Source: Aeromicrobium sp. Root495 (lineage in GTDB: Bacteria > Actinomycetota > Actinomycetes > Propionibacteriales > Nocardioidaceae). From it: a stretch of 64,000 nt of DNA. A program made the translations under genes and the position numbers. Position 1 is the stretch's first letter. Every line of letters starts with the position of its first letter. Where the stretch lies: NCBI RefSeq assembly GCF_001426755.1, contig NZ_LMFJ01000001.1:786734-850733 (forward strand), in the 5' to 3' direction. Below are positions 28,315-36,403 of this stretch, in pieces. Under the pieces are notes generated by a model that was not told where the DNA came from, did not search any database, and was given only the letters and a program-made list of their open reading frames with translations.

Positions 28315-29379
28315 CTACAGGACGTCGAGGCAGCGCTTGACGTCGGCCCAGATGTCCTCGACGTCCTCGATGCCCACCGAGAGGCGCACGAGGTCGGCGG
28401 GGACGGCCTGGGGCTCGGCCGCGTGCCTGCGGCGGCGCTCCCACGTGGACTCCACGCCGCCGAGGCTCGTGGCGTAGGTGATGACGTCGCCCATCTCGGT
28501 GATCTTCTGCGCGGCCTCGGCGCCGGCGGCCACCTCGAACGAGATGATGGTGCCGAAGCCGGGGTAGCGCACGCGCTTCACGCCGGAGTAGCCCGTGAGC
28601 CGCTCGGCGAGCGTGCGGGCGTTCTGCTCGGCCCGGTCGAGCCGCACGTGCAACGTGCGGAGCCCGCGGGTGGCGAGCCAGCACTCGAGCGCACCGGGGA
28701 TGGCGCCCAGGTTGCTGCGACGCGCCTCGATGACCTCGTGCGCACGGCCGCCCTGCGTGACGACCGCGCCGAGGATGACGTCGCTGTGGCCGGAGATCAG
28801 CTTGGAGGCCGAGTGCACGACGAAGTCGGCGCCGAGCTCGAGAGGTCGCTGGCGCAGGGGAGTGGCGAAGGTGTTGTCGACGGCCAGGGCGGTGTCGGCG
28901 CGGCTGGCGACGCCCGCGACGGCCTTCAGGTCGGCCACGTCGAGCATGGGGTTGGTGGGCGACTCCATCCAGAGGAGGGCGGCCCCCTCGGCAGCCGTCT
29001 CCATGGCGTCGAGGTCGGTCACGTCGACGAGGCGCAGCTCGAGCAGGCCCCGACGCGCCCGGTCGGTGAGCTGGACGAGGGTGCCCGAGTACGCGTGCTC
29101 CGGCGCCACGACGATGCCGTGGAGCGGGACGAGGTCGATCACGGCGGCGGCCGCTGCCTGCCCCGAGGCGAACGCGAGAGCCTTGCCGCCCTCCAGCGCT
29201 CCGAGCGCGGTCTCGAACGCCTCCCACGCAGGATTGCCGTGTCGGCCGTACTCGGAGTCGCCCCCCGGGACGAGCGCACTGGCCAGCGTGATGGGTGCGT
29301 TGAGGGGTCCGCCCGGGGTTCGGGCGGGGCGCCCCGCGCCCACGGCGAGCGTGGAGAGCGACAGGTCGGGTCCGGACAT
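28315..29379 (-). CDS. Cys/Met-metabolism PLP enzyme (cystathionine gamma-synthase/lyase type)
   Basis: 354 residues from ATG 29379. The fold-type I PLP site is complete: ALAFASGQAAAAAVIDLV, LLWMESPTNPMLDVADL, AVDNTFATP and the Schiff-base Lys in FVVHSASKLISGHSDVILGA. It is somewhat shorter than the usual 380-390 residues. Either cystathionine synthesis from O-acyl-homoserine or cystathionine cleavage to cysteine is possible. It converges on gpsA with a 3-bp gap and diverges from ddl. Confidence 0.85.
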   Translation of the reverse strand: MSGPDLSLSTLAVGAGRPARTPGGPLNAPITLASALVPGGDSEYGRHGNPAWEAFETALGALEGGKALAFASGQAAAAAVIDLVPLHGIVVAPEHAYSGTLVQLTDRARRGLLELRLVDVTDLDAMETAAEGAALLWMESPTNPMLDVADLKAVAGVASRADTALAVDNTFATPLRQRPLELGADFVVHSASKLISGHSDVILGAVVTQGGRAHEVIEARRSNLGAIPGALECWLATRGLRTLHVRLDRAEQNARTLAERLTGYSGVKRVRYPGFGTIISFEVAAGAEAAQKITEMGDVITYATSLGGVESTWERRRRHAAEPQAVPADLVRLSVGIEDVEDIWADVKRCLDVL

Positions 29380-29414
29380 GGCTCCATTGTGCCTGGGCCG
29401 TAGAGTGCGAAGCC

Positions 29415-30479
29415 ATGAGTCAGACCACATCGTCGGCGGGACGCACCCGCGTGGCAGTCGTCTACGGCGGTCGTTCCAGTGAGCACGGGGTCTCGTGCCT
29501 CACGGCGAGAAACATCATCGCCGCCATCGACGCCGACCGTTACGAGGTCGTCCCGGTGGGGATCTCGGCGCAGGGGCGCTGGGTGCGCGAGGAGCTGCCT
29601 CTCACGGTGGCCGAGCCGGGCGCCCTGCCGCAGGTCGATCCCGACGCCGAGCCGTTCGCCTGGGAGGGCCTGTACGACGTCGACGTCGTGTTCCCGCTCC
29701 TGCACGGACCGTGGGGCGAGGACGGCACGCTCCAGGGGCTCCTGGAGCTAGCCGATGTCCGCTACGTCGGTGCGGGTGTGCTCGCCAGCGCGGCCGGGAT
29801 GGACAAGCCGTTCACCAAGGCGCTCTTCGCCGCCGGCGGGCTCCCGCAGCTTCCGTACGTCACGATCCTGCCCGGCCGCTGGCACTCTGAGCGCGGCCGC
29901 ACCCTGGCCCGCATTCAGGCGCTGGGCATGCCGGTCTTCGTGAAGCCCGCCCGTGCCGGCTCGTCCTCGGGCGTCCTCATGGTCTCCAGCGAGGACGAGC
30001 TCGACGCCGCCATCGCCGAGGCGGCCACCTTCGACCCCAAGGTCGTCGTGGAGGCCGCTGCGCGAGGCAAGCGCGAGCTGGAGGTGGGCGTCGTCCAGCA
30101 CCCCGACGGTCACGTCGAGGCCAGCCAGGTCGGTGAGGTCGTGGCCGACGCCGCCTCGCACGACTTCTACGACTTCGAGCAGAAGTACCTCGACGGCACC
30201 GCGGCCAACGTGGTGCCCGCCGACATCTCGCCCACGCTGTCCGAGCAACTCCGCGCCTACGCCGTCCAGGCGTTCGACGCGATCGGCGCGGAGGGCCTGG
30301 CCCGGGTCGACTTCTTCCTAACCGACAACGGTCTCGTGATCAACGAGATCAACACGATGCCGGGCTTCACGTCCACGTCGATGTTCCCCGTCCTGTGGCA
30401 GGAGAGCGGCGTGCCGTACGAGCAGCTCGTCGACCTGCTGCTCCAGCAGGCCCTCTCGCGCCCCCACGGCCTTCGCTGA
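29415..30479 (+). CDS. ddl: D-alanine--D-alanine ligase
   Basis: 354 residues. The ATP-grasp ligase shows VVYGGRSSEHGVSCLTARNI at the N-terminus, VFPLLHGPWGEDGTLQGLLE, the ATP-binding FVKPARAGSSSGV, and the metal-binding VINEINTMPGFTSTSMFP. It makes the D-Ala-D-Ala dipeptide for peptidoglycan. It is divergent from the PLP enzyme with 35 bp between starts. Confidence 0.96.
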   Translation: MSQTTSSAGRTRVAVVYGGRSSEHGVSCLTARNIIAAIDADRYEVVPVGISAQGRWVREELPLTVAEPGALPQVDPDAEPFAWEGLYDVDVVFPLLHGPWGEDGTLQGLLELADVRYVGAGVLASAAGMDKPFTKALFAAGGLPQLPYVTILPGRWHSERGRTLARIQALGMPVFVKPARAGSSSGVLMVSSEDELDAAIAEAATFDPKVVVEAAARGKRELEVGVVQHPDGHVEASQVGEVVADAASHDFYDFEQKYLDGTAANVVPADISPTLSEQLRAYAVQAFDAIGAEGLARVDFFLTDNGLVINEINTMPGFTSTSMFPVLWQESGVPYEQLVDLLLQQALSRPHGLR

Positions 30480-30498
30480 CGCTGGGTCCCGGGGCGGG

Positions 30499-31737
30499 TC
30501 AGTCGGGGAGTGCGGCCACTGCCGGCCGCTCCTCGATGAAGTAGCTGTCGAGGATCTGCTGACGCACCTGGACGCCCTGGGCCTCGAGCCGCGCCCGTCC
30601 TCCGGGCAGGCGCCCGACCACGCGGTGCCGCCACGTGTTCCCGAGGAACGCCAGCACGAAAGCCCACGGCGGACGGAGCGGCAGGCCGAGGTCGCGCATC
30701 CCACGGCGCCCCAGAAATCCCGACAGCATGCTCAGCACCCGCTCGCGCTCGTACCGTCCGCGCAGACCCTGCAGAGCTGACGGCCAGCCGGCGAACACCC
30801 GCTCGCGCTGGGCCTGGACCGTGGCCCGTGCGAGCTCGGGCCCGGCGGGGGAGACGTCGGCGGCTGCGAGCAGCACGTGCAGGTTGATGCGGTGACGCTC
30901 GCGCTCGTCGTCAGTGAGGAAGTCGGGGTGGACGCCCATGAGCCAGCCGACGTAGCGCCACAGGTGCATGAGGTCGTCGGCCTCGCTGCGGCGCAGCGGC
31001 ACGCCCAGGACGCGCGAGCCGATGAGCAGCGCCCCGTCGAAGAGCCCGAGCGTGCCCACCTGGTCGGCCATGTTGATGGGGCGACCCCAGCGCTCGGTGT
31101 CCCAGTCCGCCTCGTACGAGGCGTTCACGAGGGCGTGCATGGCGCGGACGTGGACGGTGAGGCGCCAGCCCTCGCCGCCAGGGCGCAGGGCACCGGCCGG
31201 CGCCAGGCTCATGGTCCAGAGCTGGGTCTCCGCGAGCCGGCGACGGGTCTGGTCGCCCATGAGCCCGCCCGTGGCCACGAGGAGGTCGGTCGGACCGCCG
31301 AAGCGGTAGCCGCCGATGAGGGAGAGCTGCAGCAGCACGTCGGCAGCCGTGCGGCCGAGCCGGGTGAAGACCTTCCCGCCGCGATCGACCCGGTCCCAGT
31401 CGACCCAGTCGGGGACGTCGTTCACGACGTCCATGAAGGTCCGCAGCGCCGCGGGCGCATCGGGGACGGCGTCGATGCCGTCGTGCAGCGCTGTGCGCAG
31501 CTGGGCGTGCGTGACGCGACCCTCGGCTCGCGTTCGCATCGCGTCGGCGAGGGCCGCACCGGGCTCGTCGACCTCCAGCAGCGCCTCGCCGACGCGGGCC
31601 ATCAGCTCCTCGTCGGTGCCGGCCGGGACGCGACCCAGCAGGCGGAGCGTCCGTCCCAGCCGCGCTCCTCGGGCCTCGGCCTCGCGGAACCGCGACGGGA
31701 GGGCGGTGGACGGGCGGCTCTCTGTGGTCTGCGTCAT
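30499..31737 (-). CDS. DUF2236 / MpaB-like oxygenase-family protein
   Basis: 412 residues from ATG 31737. Conserved features of the latex-clearing-protein/MpaB group are visible: VPDWVDWDRVDRGGKVFTRL, RLTVHVRAMHALV and DLMHLWRYVGWLMGVHPDFL, where the histidines and arginine may bind haem. The protein is helix-rich with a hydrophobic stretch near LLQLSLIGGYRFGG. The substrate is unknown. It is divergent from a TetR gene with a palindrome between them, so repression by that TetR is likely. Confidence 0.75.
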   Translation of the reverse strand: MTQTTESRPSTALPSRFREAEARGARLGRTLRLLGRVPAGTDEELMARVGEALLEVDEPGAALADAMRTRAEGRVTHAQLRTALHDGIDAVPDAPAALRTFMDVVNDVPDWVDWDRVDRGGKVFTRLGRTAADVLLQLSLIGGYRFGGPTDLLVATGGLMGDQTRRRLAETQLWTMSLAPAGALRPGGEGWRLTVHVRAMHALVNASYEADWDTERWGRPINMADQVGTLGLFDGALLIGSRVLGVPLRRSEADDLMHLWRYVGWLMGVHPDFLTDDERERHRINLHVLLAAADVSPAGPELARATVQAQRERVFAGWPSALQGLRGRYERERVLSMLSGFLGRRGMRDLGLPLRPPWAFVLAFLGNTWRHRVVGRLPGGRARLEAQGVQVRQQILDSYFIEERPAVAALPD

Positions 31738-31752
31738 GCTCCCAGTCTGATG

Positions 31753-31766
31753 CGAGCAAATGCTCG
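31753..31766. promoter_or_regulatory. Probable TetR operator
   Basis: CGAGCA-AA-TGCTCG is a clean palindrome in the 44-bp space between the divergent MpaB-like and TetR genes. Repressors of this family usually bind such a site and control both genes. Confidence 0.6.
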
Positions 31767-31781
31767 TATACAATTCGCGTT

Positions 31782-32399
31782 GTGCGCAAGGTTCCCCGGC
31801 AGGCCCGCTCCCGCGAGATGGTCGAGCGGATCGTCGCGTCCGGACGCGCCGTCCTGGCCCGCGACGGCTACGACCTCTTCTCCACCAACCGCGTCGCCGA
31901 GGCCGCAGGGGTGAGCCCGGGATCGCTGTACCAGTACTTCCCGGACAAGTCGGCGATCCTCGAGGTCATCGTCGACCGCTACCTCCAGGAGGTCTCCGAC
32001 CGCGTGACCGCTGCCTTGGCCGACCAGCTGGGCAAGCCACCGGCCGAGCTGGCCCGGGGGACGGTCGACGCGCTGCTCGCCGCGATCGAGGCCGACCCGG
32101 TGCTGCTGCGCGTCGTGCACGAGGAGCTGCCGGGGCGTCAGGTGGTGCAGGCTCGGCGCGCCATGGAGCGTCGGGTCCGTGAGCTGGCCCGTGCAGCGCT
32201 CACGCTCCAGGGAGCCGAGCCCGGACGCGACACCGCCATGGCTGCGTGGGTCGTCGTGCACGCCATGGAGGCACTCTCGGTGCAGTGGGTGCTCGACCCT
32301 CCCGACGCCACGCGCGAGCAGGTCGTGGAGGAGCTCGCCGGGCTGGCGGAGAACTACCTCAGCGGGCGCACCCAGGAGCCGGGTCCGGCTCCCCGATGA
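31782..32399 (+). CDS. TetR-family transcriptional regulator
   Basis: 205 residues from GTG 31782. The N-terminal HTH reads TNRVAEAAGVSPGSLYQYFP followed by DKSAILEVIVDRYL, the canonical TetR pattern. The C-terminal helices (about 60-195) form the ligand-binding part and are not diagnostic. It is divergent from the MpaB-like gene, its probable target. Its last 41 bp overlap the end of the convergent lipoprotein gene. Confidence 0.9.
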   Translation: MRKVPRQARSREMVERIVASGRAVLARDGYDLFSTNRVAEAAGVSPGSLYQYFPDKSAILEVIVDRYLQEVSDRVTAALADQLGKPPAELARGTVDALLAAIEADPVLLRVVHEELPGRQVVQARRAMERRVRELARAALTLQGAEPGRDTAMAAWVVVHAMEALSVQWVLDPPDATREQVVEELAGLAENYLSGRTQEPGPAPR

Positions 32400-32841
32400 C
32401 GCGGATGTGCTTGTCGAGCGTCGGCTGGAGGTCGGCGACGAGCCGCTTGGCCGAGTAGCCCGTCGGCACCTCGAGGCTCACGCGCGCGGGGCGCTCGAGC
32501 GACGTCAGCAGGAGGCCGTCGGCGGTAGTGTCCTCGCGCCACGTCTCGCCGGCGAAGGTGCGACACGGCAGGCTCTCGGCGACCGGCTCCACGCCGCAGC
32601 GCAGGATGACGGGCGGGTCGCCCCAGGCGCCGGCCAAGGTGTCCTCCACGAGCTGGAGGTCGAGCCCGTCGAGGTCGCCGGGGAGGTCGTGCAGGAGCTC
32701 CTCGCAGCGCTCGGTGGAGCTGGAGCTGGCGACGGTGGGGTAGGCGTCGACGTGCACCTGGGAGCACGCTGCGCAGAGGATGAGCAGCAGTGCGGCGAGA
32801 GCGCCGCGGGGGCGCAGCGTCAGAGGCTGACGACGGGGCAC
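32359..32841 (-). CDS. Putative lipoprotein, unknown function
   Basis: 160 residues if it starts at GTG 32841, inside the last codons of the upstream Lrp gene (22-bp overlap). The N-terminus MPRRQPLTLRPRGALAALLL then ILCAAC is a basic region, a hydrophobic core and a weak lipobox ending in Cys. The mature part holds paired cysteines (ERCEEL, LRCGVEP, LPCRTF) and acidic segments. No family is recognised. It is tail-to-tail with tetR. Confidence 0.6.
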   Translation of the reverse strand: MPRRQPLTLRPRGALAALLLILCAACSQVHVDAYPTVASSSSTERCEELLHDLPGDLDGLDLQLVEDTLAGAWGDPPVILRCGVEPVAESLPCRTFAGETWREDTTADGLLLTSLERPARVSLEVPTGYSAKRLVADLQPTLDKHIRVIGEPDPAPGCAR

Positions 32842-33056
32842 GTCAGGGTGCGCGTGATGCCCGGCACGGCCTGGACGCTGGAGACCACGAGGGTGCCCAG
32901 CTGGTCGACGCTGGGTCCTTCCACCTGGACGATGACGTCGTAGGGGCCGGTGACGTCGACGGAGGAGAGGACGCCCGAGAGGTCGCCGATGGCGCGCGCG
33001 ACGTCTGCAGCCTTGCCGACCTCGGTCTGGACGAGGATGTAAGCCTGGACGGTCAT
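32820..33056 (-). CDS. Stand-alone Lrp/AsnC effector (RAM) domain protein
   Basis: 78 residues. It is only the C-terminal ligand-binding domain of the Lrp/AsnC family (VQAYILVQTEVGKAADVARA, SVDVTGPYDVIVQVEG, VPGITRTLTCPV); the DNA-binding half is absent. Small proteins of this type exist widely in actinobacteria and may bind amino acids or hetero-oligomerise with full Lrp proteins. It is divergent from thiL. Confidence 0.85.
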   Translation of the reverse strand: MTVQAYILVQTEVGKAADVARAIGDLSGVLSSVDVTGPYDVIVQVEGPSVDQLGTLVVSSVQAVPGITRTLTCPVVSL

Positions 33057-33147
33057 CGCGGCTCCTTCTGTTGTAGCGCCTGCGGGGGAATGACGCCGTC
33101 ACGTTACCGGACGCGGTGGCCCGTCCCGAGACCGGCACAATGGGCCC

Positions 33148-34125
33148 GTGGACACCGGCGACGAGCGAAGCGTGAGTGACGAGGGCGAGTTCGGGCTGAT
33201 CGACGTGGTGAAGGCCGAGGCCGCGCGCGACCGCCCCTCCCCGCGCCAGGTCCTCATCGGCCCCGGCGACGACGCGGCGCAGGTGCTCACGCCCCACGGC
33301 TCGGTGATCGTGTCCACCGACATGCTCGTCGAGGGCCGCCACTTCCGCCGCGACTGGTCCTCCGCCGAGGAGATCGGTCGCAAGGCCGCCGCCGCCAACC
33401 TCTCGGACATGAACGCCATGGGCGGCGTGGCCACCGCGCTCACTGTGGGCCTTGCGGTTCCCGGCGCCCTGCCGACGTCGTGGGTGGCCGAGCTGGCCCG
33501 CGGCTTCGAGAAGGAGTGCGCCCGCGTGGGCGCCGTCGTGGTGGGCGGCGACATGACCGCTGCCGACCAGGTCGTCATCTCTGTGACGGTTCTGGGCGAC
33601 GTGGCCCGCCCCGTGACGCGCGGGGGAGCGCTGCCGGGTGATGTCGTGGCTGTGGCGGGTCGGCTGGGGATGTCGGCGGCGGGCCTCGCAGCCATGAGCC
33701 GCGGCTTCCGCTCACCGCGCGCCGCCGTCGAGGCCCACCGCGTCCCCGATCCGCCCTACGCCGCTGGCCCCCAGGCCGCCGGTGCCGGAGCCACAGCGAT
33801 GATCGACGTGAGCGACGGCCTCCTCGCCGACCTCGCGCACGTGGCCCGCCTCAGCGGCGTCGTCCTCGACCTCGACCCCGACGCCTTCGAGGTCCCCGCC
33901 CCCGTCGCCACCGTAGCGGAGGCCCTCGGCGCGGACCCCCTCAACTTCGTCCTGACAGGCGGCGAGGACTACGCCCTCGCTGCCACCTTCAGCGCCCAGA
34001 CCCCGCTACCCGACGGCTGGCGCCAGGTCGGCACCGTCCGTGACGTCTCCGAGGACGAGTCACCCTGCGTCCTGGTGGCAGGCGATCCCTACGCCGGCCC
34101 CGCCGGCCACGAACACTGGCGCTAA
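33148..34125 (+). CDS. thiL: Thiamine-monophosphate kinase
   Basis: 325 residues from GTG 33148. It phosphorylates thiamine monophosphate to the diphosphate cofactor. AIR-synthase-like features are seen: GEFGLIDVV, GPGDDAAQVLTPHGSVIVST, EIGRKAAAANLSDMNAMGG, VVVGGDMTAADQVVISVTV and IDVSDGLLADLAHVARLSG. It is intact and marks the left border of the accessory island; a diverged piece of the same gene (residues 70-125) lies at 42748-42936. Confidence 0.94.
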   Translation: MDTGDERSVSDEGEFGLIDVVKAEAARDRPSPRQVLIGPGDDAAQVLTPHGSVIVSTDMLVEGRHFRRDWSSAEEIGRKAAAANLSDMNAMGGVATALTVGLAVPGALPTSWVAELARGFEKECARVGAVVVGGDMTAADQVVISVTVLGDVARPVTRGGALPGDVVAVAGRLGMSAAGLAAMSRGFRSPRAAVEAHRVPDPPYAAGPQAAGAGATAMIDVSDGLLADLAHVARLSGVVLDLDPDAFEVPAPVATVAEALGADPLNFVLTGGEDYALAATFSAQTPLPDGWRQVGTVRDVSEDESPCVLVAGDPYAGPAGHEHWR

Positions 34126-34399
34126 CAAGTTGAGCCAGTTAGGCGCCGACGGGTTAGCTGTCACATTCATGGAGTGCACCAGGCTCCGCGCCCTCGGCAG
34201 GTCATACCGCCCACTTTGACGCAGGTGCCCAGTGCCCACAGTTAGTCACATAGTCTGCGGTGGCTCGGCGCGCTGATGCTCCGACGGCTGAGGGCTGGTC
34301 CGCACAATGACCCTGCGGGTATTTCATTTCCGCACATGAATGACGCGCCAGGGAGGGAGTTCGTGTATTTTGTCGCTCGCTTGTGGTTTGATTTACCTC

Positions 34400-35146
34400 A
34401 TGGAAAGTGCACGCGAAGCGGCCCTCGCAGCGGTCGAGCAGTTCCGAACCGACCTCGAATTGGTCGGAGCTAACAAGTCCCTCCACGGCCTCGTCAGTGA
34501 TGTGTGGTCCCAGAATGTCGATCGCCACGAGCCCGACACCGCAGGCGATACCCCGCGATCGCTCGGGCAGAACTGCGTCGAAAACCTAAAGACCATCGCG
34601 CTCTGGCGTTACACGCACGACGAGCGCCAGTCTGTCGAGAACCACTGGAATATCCCCGGCCTACGCGTCGAGCTGATCAACAACACGCTCACACTGAACC
34701 TCGGCAACCGCCGCATCGTATTCATGAAAACCCCACCAAACCTCGGCCGACGACCCGACTTCGCACGATTCGCGAAATGGAGCACCCAGAGCGAGGTCCG
34801 TCTCGATATGGCGGCCGAGAACACCTACGCCCTCAACGGGATCAAGGCTGAGGACCTCAACCAGCTCACGATGGCTGACGACCCATACGACCCCACGAGG
34901 GTGCGCAACTTCATTGTGGTCTGGGCTGGCGAGGAAGACAGCCCTAGGACCGGAGCCCACCTGACCGTACCGATCCTTGGATCGAGTGCGTTCGCCGCAC
35001 ACGCCGAACTCTGGCACGACAAGAGCGATGGGGTCCGTCTGCGCCCGAATGTCCGCTTGCCCCAAGGTGCCGGCTTTGACACCCAGCCCACCGTCGAGCC
35101 CGCCATCACCCTCAAGGCGCGCCCGGCCGCCGAGGACAAAGGGTGA
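34400..35146 (+). CDS. Hypothetical partner of the XRE/ImmA protein
   Basis: 248 residues from ATG 34400. Residues 1-30 are a helix (MESAREAALAAVEQFRTDLE); the centre alternates strands (LRVELINNTLTLNLGNRRIV) and a conserved-looking AKWSTQSEVRLDMAAENTYA. No membrane segment or known catalytic motif is visible. Its stop overlaps the start of the XRE-ImmA/IrrE gene by 4 bp, so the two are made together. Such pairs often behave as regulator/target or toxin-antitoxin-like modules, but no function can be assigned. Codon use is more AT-rich than in thiL. Confidence 0.65.
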   Translation: MESAREAALAAVEQFRTDLELVGANKSLHGLVSDVWSQNVDRHEPDTAGDTPRSLGQNCVENLKTIALWRYTHDERQSVENHWNIPGLRVELINNTLTLNLGNRRIVFMKTPPNLGRRPDFARFAKWSTQSEVRLDMAAENTYALNGIKAEDLNQLTMADDPYDPTRVRNFIVVWAGEEDSPRTGAHLTVPILGSSAFAAHAELWHDKSDGVRLRPNVRLPQGAGFDTQPTVEPAITLKARPAAEDKG

Positions 35147-36261
35147 TCAACACGAGCCGCCCTCCAGCAGCGTCGACCGACTTCGACGGCACACGACTCA
35201 CAGTCGCCCGGCGACTCCGCGGCATGACCAAGACCGCACTGGCGAATCAAGTCGGAGTGACCCCAACGGCAATCGCGCATTACGAGAAGGGCGGGCGCCC
35301 CACCCAGGCCATGCTCGCCGGCCTCTGCCTGGCCCTCGGACTACCGCGGGAGTTCTTCGGAGCCGGCCGACCGATCGACCTGCTGCCAGCGTCGTCTGCG
35401 CACTTCCGATCTCTTCGGTCGACCAGCGCCGCCTCGCGGGAGCAGGCACTCGCGTTCGGGGAACTTGGTCTCGAGCTCGTCAGCCTTATTGACCAACACG
35501 TAGACCTCCCCGCGACCAACCTCCCCGACATCACCGTGCCCGAGCAGATCGAGGCCCACCACATAGAACAGGCCGTCGCCGAATTGAAGCTGACGTGGGC
35601 CATCCCTGCCGGTCCGATCGGATCCGTCGTCCAGCTCCTCGAGGCTAACGGCATCATCACGATGCGACTTCCTGAAGGAACCGATCCCAAGGTCGATGCC
35701 TTCTCCACCTATGCTGGCCAGCGCCCACTTGTTCTGTTAAGTCCTCGCACCGGTGACAAGGCTCGCGGCAGGTTCGACGCGGCCCACGAACTCGGACATC
35801 TGATCCTCCACCCCGACACCGAGCCCGGATCGAAGATCGTCGAGAACCAGGCGCACAGTTTCGCTGCGGAGTTCCTGATGCCGCGCGAAGAGATCATCGA
35901 CCAACTCCCCCGACGGATCGACTGGCCACACCTGCACGAGCTCAAACGGCACTGGGGCGTCAGCCTGCGAGCACTCGTCTACCGGTCGAAGGCTCTTGGC
36001 GTGTTGTCTGACGCGTCCTATCGACGAGCCAACCAACAGCTATCGCAATGGGGCTTCCCCGAACCAGGCCCCCTTGGTCCCCCGGAGTCGCCGAGGCTTC
36101 TCGGAATGGTGCGCGATCTCATGCTCGACAGCGGCGTCGACTTCGAAGGGATCCTGTCATCTGGCCGGATCGTGTCCGATGTGGCTGACCAGATCATTGC
36201 GGCCGCGACAGACCCTCGTCCTCGAATTGAAATTGGTCTTGGCTCGGTGCCAAGAGATTGA
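35143..36261 (+). CDS. XRE-type HTH regulator with ImmA/IrrE metallopeptidase domain
   Basis: 372 residues from GTG 35143 overlapping the previous stop. Residues 17-75 are an XRE helix-turn-helix (LTVARRLRGMTKTALANQVG then VTPTAIAHYEKG). Residues about 175-280 are the ImmA/IrrE (DUF955) peptidase, with the zinc motif DAAHELGHLILH and downstream SFAAEFLMPREEI. ImmA-like proteins cleave phage or mobile-element repressors in response to signals, and full XRE-ImmA fusions also occur in toxin-antitoxin-like defence modules. The overlapping upstream gene is its likely partner. Confidence 0.88.
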   Translation: MINTSRPPAASTDFDGTRLTVARRLRGMTKTALANQVGVTPTAIAHYEKGGRPTQAMLAGLCLALGLPREFFGAGRPIDLLPASSAHFRSLRSTSAASREQALAFGELGLELVSLIDQHVDLPATNLPDITVPEQIEAHHIEQAVAELKLTWAIPAGPIGSVVQLLEANGIITMRLPEGTDPKVDAFSTYAGQRPLVLLSPRTGDKARGRFDAAHELGHLILHPDTEPGSKIVENQAHSFAAEFLMPREEIIDQLPRRIDWPHLHELKRHWGVSLRALVYRSKALGVLSDASYRRANQQLSQWGFPEPGPLGPPESPRLLGMVRDLMLDSGVDFEGILSSGRIVSDVADQIIAAATDPRPRIEIGLGSVPRD

Positions 36262-36403
36262 GTTGAGAGGCGCGGCAATTCCCCTCAGCGAGCGCCTGAC
36301 AGTACCGCGATGACAGCACCGCTCCGCCGCATCGACTAACCGAAGTTCCTCACCTGAGGTCCACACGGCTAGCTGGGTCTGCTTGAGCTGCCAAACGTCT
36401 TGG

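Noticed and set aside
34276..34473. 65-codon open frame overlapping the start of the ImmA partner gene
   Set aside because: Out of frame with the better-supported gene at 34400, and basic random-like composition.
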